This document shows, in pieces, positions 35,919-43,972 of a stretch of 64,000 nt of DNA. The stretch is from Geodermatophilus dictyosporus (GTDB taxonomy: Bacteria > Actinomycetota > Actinomycetes > Mycobacteriales > Geodermatophilaceae), in assembly GCF_900115505.1 (NCBI RefSeq), contig NZ_FOWQ01000003.1, forward strand, positions 496,001-560,000, given 5' to 3'. Each line of letters starts with the position of its first letter. The stretch's first letter is position 1. Both the position numbers and the translations under genes were made by a program. Below the pieces are notes generated by a model. It was not told the DNA's origin. It did not search any database and saw nothing but the letters and a program-made list of their open reading frames with translations.

Positions 35919-36974
35919 TTGACGAACGGGGCTTTCCGGCCCCTGATGAAGGGTCCCGCCGAGGTCTGCCGCTCCCGTCTGGCGGCGCTCGAGGGGGCAG
36001 CCACCGGCGCCGGGAGGACGGAGATCGTCGTGACGGGACCTGTGCATCAGCGGTCGAAGGCGGCGCTGGACGCCGACATCCGCGCCCTGCGCCGCACCGC
36101 GCTGGTCGTCAACGTCCGGTCCCGCCGGGGACGCCGTTCCTTCCCGGCGGTGCACCAACGGCTGCAGGCCACCGTGGAGCTGGTCGACGTGCGCCCGGTC
36201 GCCGACCCTCGGGGCCTGCCCGAGGCGCTCGCCGCCGCGGCCGACAGCGGCGCTGACCTCGTGGTGGTGGGCGGCGGCGACGGCACGCTGAGCGAGGCCG
36301 CGCACCAGCTCGCCCACCGCGACGTCTGCCTCGGCGTGGTTCCGCTCGGCACGACCAACAACTTCGCCCGCGGCCTCGGCCTGCCGCTGGGCCTGCCCGC
36401 CGCCCTGGGTGTGCTCACCGACGGCAAGGTCGCTGACGTCGACCTCGGCCACGTGGCCGGGCGACACTTCGCCAACCTGACCAGCCTGGGGCTATCGGTG
36501 CAGGTCGCCGGGCACGTTCCGCACCGGCTGAAGCGGGTGCTCGGCCGCGCTGCCTATCCGCTGACCGCCCTCGCCCTGCTGCCCGGCCACCGGCCCTTCA
36601 CCGCACGCCTGCGCATCGGCGACGAGGTCCACGAGTTCGCGACCCACCAGCTCAACATCGCCAACGGCAGTCACCACGCCGGCCGGGCGATCGCCTCCGA
36701 CACCGGCCTCGATGACCGCCTGCTGGTGGTGTACCGGCTCGGCGACGCCCACCGGCTCCGGCTGAGCCTCGCGACCGTCCGCCAGACGGTCCTCGGGCCC
36801 CGCCGGCCGCTGGCCCGCACCCGGTTCCTCACGGCCGGCGAAGTCTGGGTGGAGACCGATCCGCCCCTCGCGCTCGACGTCGATGGCGAGATCCGCGGAC
36901 GCACGCCGGTGCGGATCGCGCTCGAGGCCAACGCGCTGCGGGTGATGGTCGGCACGGACTTCCTCGACCGCTGA
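35919..36974 (+). CDS. Diacylglycerol/lipid kinase family protein (YegS/DagK-like)
   Basis: The kinase domain begins at TALVVNVRSRRGRRSF (about residue 61 from TTG 35919). It has the nucleotide loop VVVGGGDGTLSEAAHQL, the substrate segment GVVPLGTTNNFARGLGLP and a C-terminal beta domain with LNIANGSHHAGRAIASDTGLDD and ALDVDGE. These are the hallmarks of lipid kinases that phosphorylate diacylglycerol or sphingosine-like substrates. TTG 35919 has GGAGAGGG 5 bases upstream. GTG 36030, behind GGAGG/GGAG, gives a more usual length of 314 residues and may be the true start. It stands alone in the island. Confidence 0.85.
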   Translation: MTNGAFRPLMKGPAEVCRSRLAALEGAATGAGRTEIVVTGPVHQRSKAALDADIRALRRTALVVNVRSRRGRRSFPAVHQRLQATVELVDVRPVADPRGLPEALAAAADSGADLVVVGGGDGTLSEAAHQLAHRDVCLGVVPLGTTNNFARGLGLPLGLPAALGVLTDGKVADVDLGHVAGRHFANLTSLGLSVQVAGHVPHRLKRVLGRAAYPLTALALLPGHRPFTARLRIGDEVHEFATHQLNIANGSHHAGRAIASDTGLDDRLLVVYRLGDAHRLRLSLATVRQTVLGPRRPLARTRFLTAGEVWVETDPPLALDVDGEIRGRTPVRIALEANALRVMVGTDFLDR

Positions 36975-36992
36975 TCTCCACCCTCCTCGCGA

Positions 36993-37121
36993 TCATGGGC
37001 CTCTCCTGGAACGAGGAGCGCCAGCTCTTTCCGCGACGACGGAGCAGAGTGACTCGTCCGCACCGCCGCCCCCGTGGGCGAACAGGCGGGCGGCGGCCTC
37101 GGCCCAGTCGAGGGTGCTCAC
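36993..37121 (-). CDS. Short ORF with strong ribosome site, probably a gene fragment
   Basis: A 42-residue frame begins at GTG 37121 with GGAGG about 7 bases upstream. It starts like a real protein (STLDWAEAAARLFAHGGGG) but turns into low-complexity residues before TGA. It is best explained as the 5' end of a lost gene, or a chance ORF. Confidence 0.25.
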   Translation of the reverse strand: MSTLDWAEAAARLFAHGGGGADESLCSVVAERAGAPRSRRGP

Positions 37122-37363
37122 CGTGCACCTCCGGAGTTCGGGTCCCCGGGACCGCGAGGGAGCCCTGCGGCGCTCCTGGGGACAAGCTGCGTCGGCGCAT
37201 CCGGTGACTCGTGCCCCACGACCGCTGTTCGTCGCACGGGGCGGTCATGACGCCGTCGTTCAGCAGGCGCGGATGCACTCCGCTCAGGGCGCGACGCTGA
37301 CCGCAGTGCCTTCGTACCTTCGCCTTCATATGAGTCCGACGGACTCTGACTGGACGAGCGGAG

Positions 37364-37606
37364 ATGACCGTGAGCATCGACCTGAGACTGCGGATCAGCT
37401 GGAGCGCCACGCATCCGCTGGGGCGCCCTCTGCAGACCTCGCCACCGGTGGACATTGCGCATCTGGGAGTCGAGGACTCGCCCACCGGGACACTGTGTAG
37501 GCAGCCGGTCTCCGAGGCCGCCAGCGCGCTCCCGGCACACCTCGTGGAGAGAGCCGCGCGGTGCGTGCCGTGCGAGCACGAGCGTCGGCGTCTGACCGCC
37601 ACCTGA
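37364..37606 (+). CDS. Small hypothetical protein
   Basis: An 80-residue frame runs from ATG 37364 (GGAG directly upstream) with reasonable GC bias at third positions. It begins TVSIDLRLRISWSATHPLG and has three cysteines (CRQ, RCVPCEH). I recognise no family. It may be a fragment in the degraded region. Confidence 0.3.
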   Translation: MTVSIDLRLRISWSATHPLGRPLQTSPPVDIAHLGVEDSPTGTLCRQPVSEAASALPAHLVERAARCVPCEHERRRLTAT

Positions 37607-37814
37607 CCGGCGTCCGGACGCGGGGATCATCGGGCCTCTCCGAAGATCCCCTCGTCCGGACAGGGCTACGCCGTTCCGCAGCCGCCGCTGATCCATCGGA
37701 CCGCCTCACGGCGAGCCGATCGCTGTTCCGAGCGGCCCACTTGAGGTCACCTCTTCAGGTAGCTGCCAGCCACCGCCGGGTGGGCCACGATGACCCCTGT
37801 GAGCCCGCCGCCGC

Positions 37815-37861
37815 CCTCCGGCGGGGGCGGCCGCCGGTCAGTGCCCTGAGGCGATCGGTGC
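37815..37861 (+). pseudogene. Integrase 3' tail remnant
   Basis: Bases 37815-37854 align with the last codons of the integrase gene at 41110-41143. Here they read PSGGGGRRSVP and stop, against GSGGGDRRSAD and stop in the integrase. The remnant abuts the left direct repeat in the same orientation, implying that another related integrase gene once ended here. Confidence 0.45.
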
Positions 37862-37925
37862 GCTGACCAGCGGTTTCGCTGGTGCCCCCGGCAGGATTCG
37901 AACCTGCGACGCACGGTTTAGGAAA
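37862..37925. repeat. Left attachment repeat (3' half of tRNA-Arg), attL
   Basis: These 64 bases match 41156-41219 with one mismatch. Bases 37880-37925 correspond to the tRNA-Arg(CCT) sequence from CCA back through the anticodon loop, after which similarity stops. Bases 37869-37886 hold the hairpin ACCAGCG/CGCTGGT. Tyrosine integrases typically recombine in exactly this part of a tRNA gene. Confidence 0.85.
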
Positions 37926-38107
37926 GTGATCGAGCGAGTCTTGGATGCCGTTGACGGTCGATGGACACGGCCTCTGACCTGGCGTATGTGGTTGGGCTGT
38001 GATGGGGCGAAGTGAGGTCTGTTGGACGTCGTGCGGACTGGATGCGGACTGGAGCGCCCTGGCCGGCGAGCGGCTGTCCCACCGGTCTGCTGAGCCGCGG
38101 CTGTTCG

Positions 38108-38317
38108 TCAGCGGGTCTCGGTCCGCCGACGGGCGTCGAGCCACGCGTCCACATCGGTCCGCTTGAACACCACCCGACGTCCGAGGCGGAAGCCCACCGG
38201 TCCCTCGCCGAGGTGTCGCCAGTAGCGGAGGGTGGCCACGGGCGTCCGCAGGTACGCCGCGGTCTCGGCGAGCGTCATGAGGTCGCTCGCACTGCTTCGG
38301 GCATTGGTGGACGTCAT
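38108..38317 (-). CDS. Excisionase-like helix-turn-helix protein
   Basis: The protein has 69 residues from ATG 38317 with GGAGG upstream. It carries a MerR/HTH_17-type DNA-binding domain: LMTLAETAAYLRTPVATLRY, then WRHLGEGPVGFRLGRRVVF and a terminal KRTDVDAWLDARR. Such proteins are the Xis or regulators of actinobacterial integrative elements. It appears intact and lies inside the element near attL, on the strand opposite to the integrase. Confidence 0.88.
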   Translation of the reverse strand: MTSTNARSSASDLMTLAETAAYLRTPVATLRYWRHLGEGPVGFRLGRRVVFKRTDVDAWLDARRRTETR

Positions 38318-38476
38318 GTGGTGCCTCCGAGCGCCTCGATGCGAGTTGACTGCTGCGAGGGGCCTTCACGACGGCCATCACCGCCCGACCACCCCACGCA
38401 GCAGTCAGCGTGCGGAGGCTTCTCCAGTGGACCTGCAGTGCGAGCTCGAGCGGCGTCCCCCAGGGGTTAGAGGTGC

Positions 38477-38995
38477 GGTGCGTCAATTGCCGGGCTCGAG
38501 CCTGGCGTTGCTGGTCGAGAGATCCGCTGCGGACGTAGGCGCGTCGGCGGCACGCGCTGAGGACGGTGTCGAGGGCATCGACGAGATCTAGGAGGTCGCG
38601 GTCGTAGATGCGACCGCTGTCGATCTGGCCGGCAAGCGCGCTGAGCAGTCCCGGCCAGTCGTGGCGCGTCGGCGTGGTGGGGACTAGCACCTCGACGCGT
38701 CGCTCGACGACCTGCACTGCTGACCGACCTGACGCCGCTGCCCTGGTCTGCCCCAGGCGCGGTGTCTACACGTGGCCGAGCACCACTTCGGGATCGGGCC
38801 ACGACTGCGTGGCGTGATCGGTCCGCAGCACCAGGCGCAGGTGGTGGCTGCCGCCCGGCGTCGTGCAGGGGCCTTCTCGTCGTCGGCTGCGTCGCAGGCC
38901 TTCGCCTCACGCGACGTCCGCTGTGCGTTCTCACGGCGCCGCCGCTCAGCCTCGGTTCGCCGCCTTCGGCGGTCGGCCGTCCCTTTGCTGCCCAT
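38477..38995 (-). pseudogene. Zinc-finger mobile-element protein, two frameshifts
   Basis: Starting at ATG 38995, a basic helix (ADRRRRRTEAERRRRENAQR) leads to a zinc-finger-like CAWCCGPIT with WCSATCRHRAW, a motif common in actinobacterial integrative elements. Coding then moves to another frame (DQGSGVRSVSSA) and to a third (QVVERRVEVLVP, then LSALAGQIDSGRIYDRDLLD and VLSACRRRAYVR). Two indels near 38760 and 38715 therefore break one ancestral gene. The 3' end is uncertain because the last frame stays open. Confidence 0.6.
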
Positions 38996-39030
38996 GCCGC
39001 TGAGCCTGCTGACGAGCCTCCTGTCACTCG

Positions 39031-39249
39031 TCACCACGAGTTCAAGCCCCCGACAGTGCATGAGGTGCGTCCCTCTTGATCTTGCGAGTCTCTAGTGCCG
39101 GTGGCCTCGGCCTGAGCGGCGCGCTCTAGCGCGTCACCGACGGCCTGGGCTGGGTGCTTGGAGGCGACCGCGGGTGCTGTCCGGGTGTCCCTAGAGGCGG
39201 CTTTAGGGACATCCGCCGATCGCCGATAGACGCAGCACGAGAACGACAC
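39031..39249 (-). CDS. Doubtful small ORF in the element
   Basis: A 72-residue frame from GTG 39249 with a helical middle (PAQAVGDALERAAQAEA). It lies upstream of and co-directional with the zinc-finger pseudogene. There is no recognisable domain. A GTCCCTA/TAGGGAC inverted repeat lies within it (39187-39210). It may be a fragment. Confidence 0.25.
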   Translation of the reverse strand: MSFSCCVYRRSADVPKAASRDTRTAPAVASKHPAQAVGDALERAAQAEATGTRDSQDQEGRTSCTVGGLNSW

Positions 39250-39327
39250 ACCAGTACCGCCGACGATCCGTGCCTGTGACTGCCCGCGCGGTCAGCGGGC
39301 ACTGACCCCCGAGGAAGATCAGCGACC

Positions 39328-39669
39328 GTGGGCTTACCGAAGTGGATGCAGCGTGAGCCGCCGGCGCGAACGCTGGAGGAGTTCCGCGCCCGAGCCGCTC
39401 GCTCGCCCCGACCTCACACCCTAAGCGCCGGAGAGCAGTTCGGGCTGGTGGCTTCGGTGTTGGCCGTGGCCGGCGTCATCGTGCTGCTGTCGCTGATTCC
39501 TGGCTTGGCCTGGCTGTGGGACTACTTCCGCTTGACGACGCCGGTGCCCCTAATTATCACCGCGGTCGGGTTCACGGAATGGCGGGACCGCGTCGCTCAC
39601 CGGCGTCGTGCGCTGCTTGACGCAATTGGCGCAGGCCCGGAGGACGCGGCGGCGGATCCTGAGCGTTGA
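39328..39669 (+). CDS. Small membrane protein, hypothetical
   Basis: The 113-residue protein from GTG 39328 has two hydrophobic segments: FGLVASVLAVAGVIVLLSLI with PGLAWLWDYF, and then VPLIITAVGFTEW. A cytosolic basic tail (DRVAHRRRALLDAIGAGP) follows. It has more A/T at third positions than flanking genes (for instance the run around CCTAATTATCACC), consistent with acquired DNA. No family recognised. Confidence 0.55.
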   Translation: MGLPKWMQREPPARTLEEFRARAARSPRPHTLSAGEQFGLVASVLAVAGVIVLLSLIPGLAWLWDYFRLTTPVPLIITAVGFTEWRDRVAHRRRALLDAIGAGPEDAAADPER

Positions 39670-39721
39670 GCGCCCATCGGGCCCGCCTTGATTACCTCGT
39701 GTCCCCTAGTGGGCGGCGGTT

Positions 39722-39846
39722 TCAAGAGGTCGTCGCAACGACTGGCTTTTCGGGGTCTGACAGTAGTCGCTGCATGGCTTCGGCTGGGGTGATGAATCCG
39801 AGGGTCTGGCGGGGCCTGGCGCTGAGGGAGTGGCGCGGATTCGGGG
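39722..39846 (-). pseudogene. IS30-family transposase 3' fragment
   Basis: Read on the minus strand, the DNA encodes PRHSLSARPRQTLGFITPAE and then AMQRLLSDPEKPVVATTS before TGA at 39724-39722. The pattern RPRxTLGFxTPAE and the VATT ending are typical of the C-terminus of IS30-type transposases. Nothing upstream continues the catalytic domain, so only the last ~40 codons survive. Confidence 0.65.
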
Positions 39847-40061
39847 CACGCGGCCAACGCGAGGTGCGGAAGGCCGCACGTCGCGGGCAGGAGCATGCAA
39901 TCCGTACGTCGCGGAACTGGCACGCGCCTGGGCGGTGGAGGTGTTGCGCGTCGAGGGGCTGCGCTCGTCAGGTCGAGACAGGCTCTCGGGCAAGCCTCGG
40001 AGCCGCGCTCCTGGCGGCCGTGGGCGCGTTGCTCGGTTCTGCTGCGGCGGGGCGTCCCTGA

Positions 40062-41143
40062 GTGGCGGACTCAGCTGCCCGGAACGTCGACCCGTCCGGC
40101 CGGGAGGTCACCAAGGCCTTCGGTCGGAAGGTCGATGCCCAGCGGTGGCTCGACGAGCAGACGGTCGCGCTGGTCCGGGGGACGTTTGTCCATCCCGAGC
40201 TGTCCCGCCAGACCGTCGGTCAGTGGGCAGAGACCTGGATCGCCGGCCGCTCCCACCTCGGGCCAAAGACGTTGGCCAGCTACCGCTCACTGCTGAGGGC
40301 GCGGGTGCTGCCGCGGTGGGAGCACGTGCCGCTCGGCCGGGTGGCGCACGGTGACGTGGTCGCGTGGGTAGCCGGCATGCGCGCGGACGGGTTGTCGGCA
40401 AGCCGGACTCGGCAGGCGTACCACCTCCTGACGTCGATGCTCGACGCCGCGGTCAAGGACGGCCGGCTGGCGCGCAACTCGGCCGCCGGCGTCGACCTCC
40501 CGCGGCTGCCGACCACCGACCGCCGGTACCTGATCCACGGGCAGCTCGCCGACATGGCGGACCACTGCGGACCGCACCGGCTGCTCGTCCTGGTCCTCGG
40601 CTACACCGGGCTCCGCTGGGGAGAGGCGGCCGCACTCCGCGTCCGGCGGATCGACCTGCTCCGCGGCCGCATCGAGGTGGCCGAGTCCGTGACCGAGGTC
40701 GAGGGGCGCTCGGTCTTCGGGCCGCCCAAGTCCCACGCGCGCCGCTGGGTGCCGGTTCCCGGTTCCTGCACGACGACCTGGCCGACCACCTGGCCGACCG
40801 GGACCCGGAGGAGTTCGTCTTCCCCTCGAGGGCCGGCGGGCCGCTGCGGGTCGGCAACTTCCGGCGCGACCGGTTCGACCGCGCGGCCGTCGCCGTGGGG
40901 CTGGCCGGCCTCGTGCCGCACGAGCTCCGGCACACCGCGGCCTCGCTCGCCATCGCGTCCGGCGCCTCCATCAAGGGCGTCCAGTCGATGCTCGGACACG
41001 CGTCGGCGGCCATGACGCTCGACCGGTACGGCCACCTCTTCGGCGACGAGTTGGACGCCGTCGCGGAGCGGATGGACGCCGCTCGTGCGGACTGGATGCG
41101 GACTGAGGGCTCCGGCGGGGGTGACCGCCGGTCAGCGGACTGA
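40062..41143 (+). pseudogene. Tyrosine recombinase (phage-type integrase), frameshifted
   Basis: The first frame (40062 to ~40755) encodes the arm/core-binding region GRKVDAQRWLDEQTVALVRG and ASYRSLLRARVLPRW, and the catalytic start LGYTGLRWGEAAAL with the first arginine. One base appears to be missing near 40755. The reading then continues in another frame with FLHDDLADHLADRDPEEFVF, HELRHTAASLAIASGAS (H-x-x-R) and LGHASAAMTLDRYGHLF with the tyrosine nucleophile. All catalytic residues exist but not in one frame. The N-terminus is also short for the family. It abuts the tRNA attachment site, as expected for an integrase. Confidence 0.85.
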
Positions 41144-41155
41144 GCGGATCAGTGT

Positions 41156-41219
41156 GCTGACCAGCGGTTTCGCTGGTGCCCCCGGCAGGATTCGAACCTG
41201 CGACACACGGTTTAGGAAA
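41156..41219. repeat. Right attachment repeat within tRNA-Arg, attR
   Basis: This matches the left repeat at 37862-37925 with one mismatch (A for G at 41205). It starts just after the integrase stop, covers a hairpin ACCAGCG/CGCTGGT and extends through the tRNA 3' half to the anticodon loop. Insertion on this side left the tRNA gene complete. Confidence 0.85.
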
Positions 41220-41249
41220 CCGATGCTCTATCCCCTGAGCTACGGGGGC
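41174..41249 (-). tRNA. tRNA-Arg (anticodon CCT)
   Basis: Read on the minus strand, the 7-bp acceptor arm is GCCCCCG/CGGGGGC, the D arm contains AGCTCAGGGGATAGAGC, and the anticodon loop TTCCTAA gives CCT (decodes AGG). The T arm is GCAGGTTCGAATCCTGC and CCA is encoded. It is intact despite serving as the attachment site for the adjacent element. Confidence 0.95.
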
Positions 41250-41332
41250 TCGCCGGCCGCCGGCCGGTGGGGAACTGCCGCACGAGGTTAGCGTTGCTGC
41301 CCGCGGCGCCTCGGGCTGGCTACCGTCACTCC

Positions 41333-41698
41333 ATGGTGGTCCTGCTGGCCGAGTTGCTGGTCCTCCTGCTCCTGGCCGGCCTGCTGCTGCACGGGCTGGG
41401 CGTGTGGTCGGCGGGCTCCGCCGTCCCTGCGGACGTCCGGCCCTCCGGGCGCCGACGGCAGCGGTCCGGCGCCGTGCGGGCACGGTGGGTGGCGGCGCAC
41501 GACGAGGTCGACGGGCAGACGCGGGTGCTGCTGCGCCGCTGTCACCTCGGCCCGGACGGTCTGCCGGTCGTGCTCGAGGACCGGGTCTACACGGCCTTCG
41601 CGTCGGACGACCCGGCCTGGGAGGCGCGCTTCACCGAGGCGATGTCCGCCGCGCGGTTCCGCTGCTCGTACCTCGACGCCGAGGAGTCCGCGGGCTGA
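41333..41698 (+). CDS. Small membrane-anchored hypothetical protein
   Basis: This 121-residue protein from ATG 41333 has one N-terminal helix (VVLLAELLVLLLLAGLLLHG) and a soluble domain with VAAHDEVDGQTRVLLRRCHL and DDPAWEARFTEAMSAARFRC. It is anchored with its domain probably facing the cytosol. No family is recognised, though the layout is common in actinobacteria. Its last 112 bases overlap the convergent hydrolase frame, so one of the two C-termini is likely over-extended. Confidence 0.7.
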   Translation: MVVLLAELLVLLLLAGLLLHGLGVWSAGSAVPADVRPSGRRRQRSGAVRARWVAAHDEVDGQTRVLLRRCHLGPDGLPVVLEDRVYTAFASDDPAWEARFTEAMSAARFRCSYLDAEESAG

Positions 41699-42483
41699 GC
41701 GGCCTGTGCCACCGTCTCCTCGACCAGCCGCACGATGGTTCGCGGGCGGTCCGACTGCGGCGCGTGGCCTGCCCACAGCAGTGGCACGAACCGCGAGCCG
41801 GGGACCAGCGGGAGGTAGCGCACCGTCTGACCCGAGGAGATCCAGTCGGCCACGCCCTGCACGAGGGTCACCGGGCAGTCGATGCGGTCCAGGCCGCGCG
41901 GGACGTCGAGCAGCAGGCCCCACAGCAGGGTGCGCCACCAGTCGCGGGCGTCGGCGAACCCCTCGCGGGCGCCGATCGCCTCCTCGGGGGAGGTGGACCA
42001 CGGGCGGGCCTTGAGCGGTGCCAGCAGCGCGGCACGGCCCACCGCGGAGCGCGACAGCGGCCCGATCAGCTGCGCGCCGGTGCGCATGGCCACCCGGGCC
42101 AGGGTCATCCCGGCGCCCTGCACGACCCGCTCCGGCGGCACGTTGAGCCCCGACGGCCCGATCGCCACCACCGAGCGCGCACGGCCCCGGCGCGCCAGCT
42201 CGATCGCCACCCGGGCGCCGAGCGAGTTGCCCAGCACGTGCACCCGCCCGACGCCCTCCTCGTCCAGCGTCCGCTCCACGGCGTCGGTGACCGCGGCGAC
42301 CGTGGGCCGCTCCTCCAGGGCCGGCGACCGGCCCACGCCGGGCAGGTCGACGTCGAGGACGTCGAAGCGCTCGGTCAGCGCGGGGAGGACGGCGGTGAAG
42401 TCGCGGCGCGAGCTGCCCCAGCCGTGCAGCAGCAGGAGGGGCTCGCCGGAGCCGGCTCGCGTGCGAGAGAGCGTGTCGGTCAC
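41587..42483 (-). CDS. Alpha/beta-fold hydrolase
   Basis: The 298-residue protein has an oxyanion region LLLLHGWGSSRRDF and the nucleophile elbow LGNSLGARVA (Ser). The acid is in VTLVQGVADWISSG (Asp) and the catalytic histidine in LWAGHAPQSDRP. The canonical fold ends around RLVEETVAQAA. The last ~28 residues are antisense to the small membrane-protein gene and may be a run-on because no stop intervenes. Substrate class (ester, lactone or epoxide) cannot be decided. Confidence 0.87.
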   Translation of the reverse strand: MTDTLSRTRAGSGEPLLLLHGWGSSRRDFTAVLPALTERFDVLDVDLPGVGRSPALEERPTVAAVTDAVERTLDEEGVGRVHVLGNSLGARVAIELARRGRARSVVAIGPSGLNVPPERVVQGAGMTLARVAMRTGAQLIGPLSRSAVGRAALLAPLKARPWSTSPEEAIGAREGFADARDWWRTLLWGLLLDVPRGLDRIDCPVTLVQGVADWISSGQTVRYLPLVPGSRFVPLLWAGHAPQSDRPRTIVRLVEETVAQAAQPADSSASRYEQRNRAADIASVKRASQAGSSDAKAV

Positions 42484-42609
42484 CTGGGAGGGCTACCCGA
42501 CGGCGACGGGGCCTCCCGGTGAGACCTGTCACGTACCCGCGCCGCGGCTCGTCCCGGTCCTGCAGCAACGGGCGGCCCTGGCGCCGGGACCGCTGGTGAC
42601 GAGGGCAGG

Positions 42610-43065
42610 ATGGTGGCCATGGGACAGGTCGTGGCCACCGCCGAACGCGTCGTCGCAGCCCCGGCAGACCGGGTGCGTGCCGGCCTCGCCGACTACCTGG
42701 GCACCCGCTCGCGCGTGCTGCCCGAGCAGTTCAGCGACTACCGGGTGGAGGCCGGGGGCACGGGCGCGGGCACCCGCGTGCACTGGCGGTTCGCCGCGAC
42801 GTCCAAGCGCGTGCGCGAGCAGGACCTCGAGGTCAGCGAGCCCGACGGGACGCTCGTCGAGCGCGACACCCGCTCGTCGATGGTGACCACCTGGACCGTC
42901 GTCCCGACCGGCGCCGACCGCAGCACCGTGCGCGTGCGCACCACCTGGGACGGCGCCGGCGGCGTCGGCGGGTTCTTCGAGCGGACCTTCGCCCCCAGGG
43001 GCCTGCGCCGGGTCTACGACGACCTGCTCGGCCGGCTCGAGCGGGAGCTGGCCACCGCCGCCTGA
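42610..43065 (+). CDS. SRPBCC/START-like polyketide cyclase-type protein
   Basis: The protein has 151 residues from ATG 42610; ATG 42619 is three codons on. The helix-grip fold starts with TAERVVAAPADRVRAGLADY, has the strand pattern FSDYRVEAGGTGAGTRVHWR, and ends with the long helix GLRRVYDDLLGRLERELA. Members bind hydrophobic ligands in a deep cavity; no catalytic residue can be named. It is 40 bases upstream of the sir2 gene on the same strand. Confidence 0.8.
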   Translation: MVAMGQVVATAERVVAAPADRVRAGLADYLGTRSRVLPEQFSDYRVEAGGTGAGTRVHWRFAATSKRVREQDLEVSEPDGTLVERDTRSSMVTTWTVVPTGADRSTVRVRTTWDGAGGVGGFFERTFAPRGLRRVYDDLLGRLERELATAA

Positions 43066-43105
43066 GGTCGCGGCACGGCTCGCCGTCGCGGGGGACCATG
43101 GGCCG

Positions 43106-43972
43106 GTGAGCGCCGCCCTCCCCGCCGTCGAGCCGCCCCGGGTCGCGGTCCCCGGTCTCGACGAGCTGGCCGACCTGGTCGCCGACGGCGACGTCCTCGT
43201 CCTGTCCGGCGCCGGCCTGTCCACCGACTCCGGCATCCCCGACTACCGGGGTGCCACCGGCTCGCTGCGCCGGCACACGCCGATGACCTGGCAGACCTTC
43301 CGCCGCGACCCGCGCGGCCGGCACCGCTACTGGGCGCGCAGCTACGTCGGCTGGCCGCAGATGGCCGCCGCCCGGCCCAACGCCGGCCACTCCGCCGTCG
43401 CCCGGCTGCAGCGGGCCGGCCTGCTCGGCGGCGTCGTGACCCAGAACGTCGACGGGCTGCACCAGGCCGCCGGTGCCCGGGACGTCGTCGAGCTGCACGG
43501 CGGGCTGGACCGGACCGTCTGCCTGGCCTGCGGTGACGTCGCCGGTCGCGCCGGGCTGCACCGCCGGCTGCGGGCGGCCAACCCCGCGTTCGGCCCGCGC
43601 GTCGACGAGGTGAACCCCGACGGCGACGCCGAGCTGCCCGACGAGGTGCTCGACGGCTTCGTGATGGTCGACTGCACCGCGTGCGGCGGCGGCCCGCTCA
43701 AGCCCGACGTCGTCTTCTTCGGCGAGACGGTGCCGCGCGACCGGGTGGACGGCTGCTTCCGGCGGCTGGAGGACTCCGGCAGCCTGCTGGTCCTGGGTTC
43801 CTCGCTCACGGTGATGAGCGGCTACCGGTTCGTGCTGCGCGCCGCCGAGCTGGGCATCCCGGTCGGCGTGGTCAACCTCGGCCCCACCCGCGGCGACGCC
43901 AAGGTCGACGTGAAGGTCGACGCCCCGCTCGGCGAGGTGCTGCCGGAGCTGGCCCGCCGCTGCGGGGCGTGA
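43106..43972 (+). CDS. cobB: Sir2-family NAD-dependent protein deacylase
   Basis: This is a 288-residue sirtuin from GTG 43106. The NAD-binding loop is LSGAGLSTDSGIPDYRG. TQNVDGLH and the catalytic histidine in ELHGGLDR follow. The zinc site is CLACG with DCTACGG. The late NAD contacts are LGSSLTV and GVVNLGPT. It removes acyl groups from protein lysines with NAD. The next gene begins in its stop codon (GTGA), so the two are coupled. Confidence 0.95.
   Translation: MSAALPAVEPPRVAVPGLDELADLVADGDVLVLSGAGLSTDSGIPDYRGATGSLRRHTPMTWQTFRRDPRGRHRYWARSYVGWPQMAAARPNAGHSAVARLQRAGLLGGVVTQNVDGLHQAAGARDVVELHGGLDRTVCLACGDVAGRAGLHRRLRAANPAFGPRVDEVNPDGDAELPDEVLDGFVMVDCTACGGGPLKPDVVFFGETVPRDRVDGCFRRLEDSGSLLVLGSSLTVMSGYRFVLRAAELGIPVGVVNLGPTRGDAKVDVKVDAPLGEVLPELARRCGA

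Larger units (their letters stand above)
36975..37814. other. Degraded region without a convincing gene
   Basis: About 840 bases follow the lipid kinase. Frames are short, arginine-rich and shift often. Two short candidate ORFs are listed separately (36993-37121 and 37364-37606). The codon bias is weaker than in flanking core genes. It probably represents decayed accessory DNA to the left of the tRNA-Arg element. Confidence 0.5.
37862..41219. mobile_element. Degraded integrative element at tRNA-Arg(CCT)
   Basis: The element is bounded by the 64-bp direct repeats and is about 3.3 kb. It contains an excisionase-like HTH gene, a broken zinc-finger gene, a small membrane protein, an IS30-type transposase tail and a frameshifted tyrosine integrase next to the intact tRNA. 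No replication, transfer or cargo genes remain, so it is a remnant that can no longer move by itself. Confidence 0.8.

Noticed and set aside
37755..38717. A 320-codon minus frame across the left attachment site
   Set aside because: Only its first ~80 codons look coding (part of the zinc-finger pseudogene). The remainder overlaps the excisionase gene antisense-in-frame-shift and the tRNA remnant.
39850..40061. A coding N-terminus for the integrase upstream of 40062
   Set aside because: No frame in this stretch reads like the usual integrase arm-binding domain. The region appears rearranged after the IS30 remnant.
40971..41483. Minus-strand ORF containing PCVAGSNPAGGT
   Set aside because: This peptide is simply the translation of the tRNA-Arg T arm and 3' end. 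It is a well-known false ORF and also occurs over the partial tRNA copy near 37900.
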